Shown here: positions 5,533 to 6,403 of the stretch, piece after piece
Position numbering within the stretch: the first letter of the stretch is position 1
How the letters are laid out: each line of letters opens with the position of its first letter
Assembly: GCA_030596245.1 (NCBI GenBank)
Contig: JAUVKN010000253.1
Coordinates: forward strand, 1 to 6,403
Direction: 5' to 3'
DNA from: Bacteroidia bacterium
GTDB taxonomy: Bacteria; Bacteroidota; Bacteroidia; Bacteroidales; GCA-2748055
Length of the DNA stretch: 6,403 bases
Made by a program: the position numbers and the translations under genes
The notes under the pieces: model-generated
The model's input: the letters and a program-made list of their open reading frames with translations, nothing else
Databases searched by the model: none
Told to the model about the DNA's origin: nothing

Positions 5533-6381
5533 TTATTCTTTTCCACCAACGCCTGGTTCGCCGGAAAGGTATCCCAGTGATATTAAAAAGCGATCTGCTT
5601 CCAGGAGAGTTTTATGATAATTATCAATAGACCTGTAGTTGAAAAAACCATGTCCTTCTCCTTCGTACAGATGCAGATCACACCTGCTCTCCACCTTCTC
5701 CATCACCGTTTTATAGTATTGCGCAGTTTCCACGGGAATCAGGTCATCCTTGGTACCCAAAAAGAAAATGGTGGGTGGGGCCCCTTTCATAATGTTATGT
5801 AATGGGGAGAAGTCCTTATACAGGTTTCCGATTCTATCATATCCTAAACCGCCGGGACCATTGTCAATAGCTGGATTGAAAAGAACCAGTGCATTTGGGA
5901 TACAGCTGACCGAGAGATTATCGGTCTTCTCATTGAATGCGGTAACCAGAGCGGTGGCAGCAGCCAGGTGACCTCCGGCAGATCCACCAGAAGCAACGAT
6001 CCTGGAGGTGTCTATATTAAATTCACTGGCATTTTCCCGGACAAACCTGATGGCAGATTTGGCATCCTTGAGAGATTCAAACGGACTTGTGCCTTGCCTG
6101 CTTTTTACACGATAATCAGCCAGGAAACAGACCATTCCCCGCTCCGCAAAATATTTGGCATGGGGCTTAAATTGTTGTACACTACCTCCATTCCACCCCC
6201 CACCAAAAAAGAAGATAATGCCAGGATATAGGGAATCTGAGTTAAATCCTACAGGGCTGTACACATCAAGGTACAAACTGATGGTATCAACCTGCTTGTA
6301 TAGAACCTGCTGTTTTGATTGTGCAATCCCGCACGACTCAAATAGAAGAACAAGAACGGTGGTTATCAGGAGTGTTTTCAA
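5533..6381 (-). CDS. Secreted alpha/beta-hydrolase, esterase/lipase of the BD-FAE type
   Basis: The product, 282 residues from the TTG at 6381, is an alpha/beta-hydrolase of the acetyl/feruloyl-esterase and hormone-sensitive-lipase-like group. Visible elements are the oxyanion-hole motif FGGGW (59-63), ADYRVK (88-93), the nucleophile elbow GGSAGGH with Ser134 (132-138), the probable acid Asp212 in GTKDDLIP, and His244 in GEGHGFFN, so the triad is complete. It would cleave ester bonds, plausibly acetyl or feruloyl groups on polysaccharides; the substrate cannot be read from sequence. The N-terminus has a signal peptide (KTLLITTVLVLLF...SCGIAQ); Cys17 sits in a poor lipobox, so a lipoprotein is possible but not favoured. 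The 5' end is uncertain: the frame stays open upstream of the TTG to the window edge (KEEKSKS before it), so the true ATG may lie outside. It is the last gene of its strand here; its stop is 80 bases from a hairpin terminator. Confidence 0.85.
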   Translation of the reverse strand: MKTLLITTVLVLLFESCGIAQSKQQVLYKQVDTISLYLDVYSPVGFNSDSLYPGIIFFFGGGWNGGSVQQFKPHAKYFAERGMVCFLADYRVKSRQGTSPFESLKDAKSAIRFVRENASEFNIDTSRIVASGGSAGGHLAAATALVTAFNEKTDNLSVSCIPNALVLFNPAIDNGPGGLGYDRIGNLYKDFSPLHNIMKGAPPTIFFLGTKDDLIPVETAQYYKTVMEKVESRCDLHLYEGEGHGFFNYRSIDNYHKTLLEADRFLISLGYLSGEPGVGGKE

Positions 6382-6403
6382 ACTTTTACTTTTTTCCTCT
6401 TTT

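Noticed and set aside
5425..5580. A 51-codon open frame on the plus strand starting at an ATG after an AGGAGG sequence (5402-5407), which could be a small protein.
   Set aside because: The ATG lies inside the terminator stem, the AGGAGG is 17 bases away, the frame runs antisense into the esterase C-terminus, and the translation shows no domain or signal features.

Overview
The window looks like chromosomal DNA of a Bacteroidota bacterium, perhaps an anaerobic or marine Bacteroidales/Marinilabiliales relative; the genus cannot be told from this sequence. The evidence is a CarboxypepD_reg-like domain of the SusC/TonB-receptor type, an ECF sigma factor paired with an anti-sigma factor that ends in a TonB C-terminal domain, a secreted DUF1080 hydrolase, start codons without Shine-Dalgarno sequences, and one match to the Bacteroidota -7 promoter element TAnnTTTG.

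Layout from left to right. (1) Bases 1-188, minus strand: the 5' end of a secreted 3-keto-disaccharide hydrolase (DUF1080) gene, cut by the window edge. (2) 189-330: an AT-rich divergent spacer with candidate promoters. (3) 331-1606, plus strand: a two-gene AbiE toxin-antitoxin/abortive-infection module, abiEi (wHTH antitoxin and repressor) overlapping abiEii (nucleotidyltransferase toxin) by 8 bases; it is AT-rich compared with its neighbours. (4) 1610-3362, minus strand: an ECF sigma factor gene followed, with an 11-base overlap, by a gene for a single-pass membrane protein with an anti-sigma-like cytoplasmic N-terminus, a long Pro/Lys/Glu-rich linker containing a 24-bp tandem repeat, and a periplasmic TonB-like C-terminal domain. 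(5) 3363-3469: a divergent control region. (6) 3470-5392, plus strand: a secreted von Willebrand factor A protein of the YfbK type with an N-terminal CarboxypepD_reg-like domain and a TonB-box-like segment. (7) 5422-5452: a strong hairpin terminator. (8) 5533-6381, minus strand: a secreted alpha/beta-hydrolase (esterase/lipase, BD-FAE type).

Two functional stories stand out. The AbiE pair is a recognisable phage-defence/toxin-antitoxin cassette whose stop codon lies 3 bases from the end of the anti-sigma gene. The sigma factor, TonB-domain anti-sigma and VWA protein form a divergent trio that reads like a cell-envelope signalling unit. The most interesting idea is that the TonB-like domain of the anti-sigma factor recognises the TonB-box-like segment of the VWA protein, so that the VWA protein's state or abundance controls release of the sigma factor. 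This is inference: the domains are visible in the sequence, the contact is not. The flanking DUF1080 hydrolase and esterase suggest a glycan-degrading lifestyle but are not obviously linked to either module. No tRNA, rRNA, CRISPR array or insertion sequence was seen.
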